Source: Laedolimicola ammoniilytica
GTDB taxonomy: Bacteria > Bacillota > Clostridia > Lachnospirales > Lachnospiraceae
NCBI RefSeq assembly: GCF_025567165.1
Contig: NZ_JAOQKC010000002.1
Coordinates: 62,001-126,000, forward strand
Direction of reading: 5' to 3'
Length of the DNA: 64,000 nt
Under the pieces are notes generated by a model. It had not been told where the DNA came from. It ran no database searches and saw nothing but the letters and a program-made list of their open reading frames with translations. The position numbers were made by a program, and so were the translations under genes. Positions 61,691-64,000 of this stretch are shown in pieces; the first letter of the stretch is position 1, and each line of letters opens with the position of its first letter.

Positions 61691-63349
61691 TTACTCCTCT
61701 CCTAGTATTTCATTTGAATCATTTTCCGAATGCAAATCTATAAAATCCTGAAAATCCATAGAAGACCATGGAATATATCTTACTTCCCGTGGAAAATCAT
61801 ATTCACCGCTGCTCAAATACATCAGACCATCCCCAATTTTCACATCTATACCCATTATTCGTGAAAATGTGGTTGCTTCCACATACCAGATATCATTTTG
61901 TTGGAACGGATATTCTGCCTCCATGGTAAATTTCTTATATCCGAATCCTCCATAAAACAAATACTCATAAGCCTCTTCACCTTGCGCGGGTAATTTTATA
62001 GCAGCCGCACTTCCCGGATACATAATCTGAATCTCTGTTTCTGTGACCTTCACCTCATACGGCAAATAACCATTCAGTTCTGATACAGGGACATAGTATT
62101 TTCCATCTTTTTCAATAAAATTCACATCAGGAACCACTAGACCATCACTCAATACAGTTCCTGCAGACCACTCAGACTCACCGTTCAATATCCCTTTGCC
62201 CTGTTCAAATGCATTTTTTAATATCTCATATTCTGGCCTCGTATTACGGTTCGCAAGCCAATACCCGTCTGCATCACGCAAATTATTTCTTTCATCGTCC
62301 GGCAAATGATTATTTTGGTCATAAAAAATCTGTGTTACTCCTGAATAGGTGTACAGTTTTGAATCTTCTGACATATATACCGGCAGCCCTGTTGTCGTAT
62401 CGTATCCATAAATTTCATTTTGATCCTGTTCCTTTTGCCTTTCCCATATCGCATAGGCTTCCGCATTAGATGCACCAAATTCTCCATAATAACCATAGGC
62501 TGTATCCTCACCAGAATATACCGAATCAAGAATGTGATTCCCAATATACAGCTCTAAGGCGTATGACGGATTCTCCTGTTTCTCACTTTCAGTCTGTTCC
62601 TCTGTCAGTTCTTCTTTTGTTTCCGGTATAGACGATGTTATTTCCGGCCTCTTTATCTCTACATCCGTGTTGTCAGAAGCAGCTTGCTCTAAATCTGCAG
62701 TCCGGAATGAAAAAAGCAGCACCATCACTATTCCCACAGTTATTACAGCAAATCCAATTTTGACCACCCATTCAAATTTTTCATTATACGCATGAGCAAT
62801 AAGATTCTTTGCAACCATAAATAATATTACCCATACCATCAACAATGTAATTCGATTTATCCATGGATTCTTTTGCACCACATCTGTTTCCGACGCTTCT
62901 TCTACATTCACCTCTTCCTGTGTCTTCGATTCTACGCTGTTCTCATTTATTTCCGTTGTTTCTTTCTCACTGTTTTTCCCTTTCTCTAACACCGTAACTG
63001 TCACTTCCAGCGTTTCATTCTCTTTGACATATACCTCTCCAGGCGTACATTTCACATCATAATCTGTGTTTGTAAATGTATTCTGAATGGTTGCACTAAC
63101 CAAATACCTTCCCGGAGACATTTCCTTTTCTGCTATGTATCCGCTTTGAGGCAACAAAAAACACTGACCATTTACGATATCAGTGTCTCCGATTCTTACT
63201 ATAAGTCCTTTTTTGAAACCGTCCGGTACTTCTCCCGTAAATTCAATCGTTCCATTTTCTTGAGCTTCTGCCATAATCGAGCTGTCCGCTGCAGATGCTC
63301 CCATGCTCAAAATCAGCCAACATATAAATATCCAAAATATTTTTTTCAT
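61691..63349 (-). CDS. Secreted/two-pass membrane protein with stalk-like domains
   Basis: 552 residues from the ATG at 63349 (AGGAGG five bases upstream; the earlier GTG would sit in the ribosome site). Signal peptide 1-22 (IFICWLILSMGASAAD). A beta-sandwich near 40-120 (VRIGDTDIVNGQCFLLPQSGYI). Two hydrophobic segments near 170-190 (INRITLLMVWVILFMVA) and 205-225. The C-terminal 300 residues are Tyr-rich and include NGYLPYEVKV and PFQQNDIWYVEATTF, like copper amine oxidase N-domains. The stop is 9 bases before the coupling protein start. Confidence 0.55.
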   Translation of the reverse strand: MKKIFWIFICWLILSMGASAADSSIMAEAQENGTIEFTGEVPDGFKKGLIVRIGDTDIVNGQCFLLPQSGYIAEKEMSPGRYLVSATIQNTFTNTDYDVKCTPGEVYVKENETLEVTVTVLEKGKNSEKETTEINENSVESKTQEEVNVEEASETDVVQKNPWINRITLLMVWVILFMVAKNLIAHAYNEKFEWVVKIGFAVITVGIVMVLLFSFRTADLEQAASDNTDVEIKRPEITSSIPETKEELTEEQTESEKQENPSYALELYIGNHILDSVYSGEDTAYGYYGEFGASNAEAYAIWERQKEQDQNEIYGYDTTTGLPVYMSEDSKLYTYSGVTQIFYDQNNHLPDDERNNLRDADGYWLANRNTRPEYEILKNAFEQGKGILNGESEWSAGTVLSDGLVVPDVNFIEKDGKYYVPVSELNGYLPYEVKVTETEIQIMYPGSAAAIKLPAQGEEAYEYLFYGGFGYKKFTMEAEYPFQQNDIWYVEATTFSRIMGIDVKIGDGLMYLSSGEYDFPREVRYIPWSSMDFQDFIDLHSENDSNEILGEE

Positions 63350-63358
63350 GGACACCTC

Positions 63359-64000
63359 CTAGTCAAACGCATTGTAACGATAGCAATATTGATAGCTTGA
63401 TATATTTCCATAATAGCAATCCCCATAGGTCATAACCGACCCAGGCGAGGTACATTCTATATATAGATCCTGGCCTCCAATATTTCCGCCATAAATTACA
63501 ACATGCCTGACTCCTCTTGCATTCTGATGCCAGAAAACATCCCCTGGCTGCTTTTCTGAACGATCTACTCTATGAAAATACGATGACGATGCATAATCAG
63601 CCGTTGTACTGCAATCACTGTCAAAACCAGCACTCCAGTAGCTCCATCTGACAAAGCTGGAACAATCCAGATACTGTCCAACCGTAAAATTATCCGGGCC
63701 GGTTCCTGCAAGCGAACGAAGCGGCTGGCTATACTGGAACATACCTACACCCTTTAATGCTGCTTCCACCACTGCAATCCTGTCTTCACTTATTCCCTGG
63801 CTTCTTAATTCTGCCAATATCGCCTGTATCTCCGGATTATCCATGCTGCCAAATCCACCATATCCTACTACGATAGATAAGGCTTCTGCCATTCCCATAG
63901 CATTTTGATAATCTTCCGGCGACATTTGAAAAACCTGATCCTTAAATTCCTGTTCTCCGGTATACTGGATAAACGTCATTACCTCCAGCTCGTATTTCTG
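63359..64000 (-). CDS. NlpC/P60-type wall hydrolase, N-terminus outside the window
   Basis: The frame is open to the right edge (214 codons visible); a start codon at 63979 exists but is internal. QYLDCSSFVRWSYWSAGF (the D-C-S-S signature, Cys near the 130th residue of the visible part), PGDVFWH and HVVIYGG with its His give the catalytic set of C40 peptidases. In conjugation systems such proteins open the wall for the channel, often fused to a lysozyme-like N-domain, which would lie outside. Next to 61691 and virD4. Confidence 0.85.
   Translation of the reverse strand, partial: QKYELEVMTFIQYTGEQEFKDQVFQMSPEDYQNAMGMAEALSIVVGYGGFGSMDNPEIQAILAELRSQGISEDRIAVVEAALKGVGMFQYSQPLRSLAGTGPDNFTVGQYLDCSSFVRWSYWSAGFDSDCSTTADYASSSYFHRVDRSEKQPGDVFWHQNARGVRHVVIYGGNIGGQDLYIECTSPGSVMTYGDCYYGNISSYQYCYRYNAFD

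Overview
The window looks like part of a large conjugative mobile element (an ICE or a conjugative plasmid) from a Gram-positive anaerobe of the Clostridia, most likely Lachnospiraceae. The grounds are strong AGGAGG-type ribosome sites, moderate A+T richness, a VirB4/VirD4/PrgI transfer apparatus with a NlpC/P60 wall hydrolase, a class B sortase, SpaA-type surface domains, and accessory families common on Lachnospiraceae elements (DUF5688, Rpn nuclease, RadC-like JAB, YqaJ). Almost every gene lies on the minus strand; the one clear exception is a serine recombinase at 4.4-5.1 kb. No rRNA or tRNA gene was seen, and no relaxase with a recognisable motif set is inside the window.

Layout, left to right (transcription runs right to left). 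0-2.5 kb: YqaJ-type exonuclease and a DUF932-like partner behind a promoter-leader-terminator module. 2.5-5.2 kb: HU-like protein, a membrane-anchored protein, and a divergently transcribed serine recombinase. 5.2-10.7 kb: zinc-ribbon and Cys-rich proteins, a PP-loop (PAPS-reductase-like) enzyme, a frameshifted DUF5688 gene and an HPPYW methyltransferase-like protein, led by a second copy of the module. 10.7-15.4 kb: an Rpn nuclease with a separate copy of its own C-terminal tail, small proteins, a RadC-like JAB protein and an N6-MTase-like protein, led by a third copy. 16-21.8 kb: SprT-like protease, a CRISPR array with decaying leader-distal repeats, and cas7c-cas8c-cas5c with no cas3, cas4, cas1 or cas2. 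21.8-30.8 kb: small regulators and a membrane/surface cluster (acyltransferase, sortase B, SAF-domain coiled-coil protein, lipoprotein).

30.8-45.1 kb holds a 4292-residue thioester/SpaA adhesin and a CAP/SH3 lipoprotein. 45.4-50.6 kb is a maintenance operon (parA, parB, a DUF2325 coiled-coil protein and three unknowns). 50.9-64 kb is the transfer region: a winged-helix (replication-relaxation-like) protein, a repeat-rich noncoding stretch, VirB4, PrgI/VirB3-like, VirD4, and a NlpC/P60 protein cut by the right edge.

Three regulatory layers can be read directly. (1) Three copies of a promoter-leader-terminator module head the left-hand operons. (2) Three near-identical 25-29 bp palindromes sit within about 12.6 kb around parAB and are candidate centromere or ParB sites. 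(3) TGAGAYAAA boxes cluster upstream of the CAP lipoprotein and downstream of virB4. The surface genes probably build cell-to-cell contact for transfer or host attachment; the left third carries DNA-processing and defence-like functions. The points most worth a second look are the leader modules, the Cascade-only type I-C locus, the palindromes, and the Rpn tail gene.
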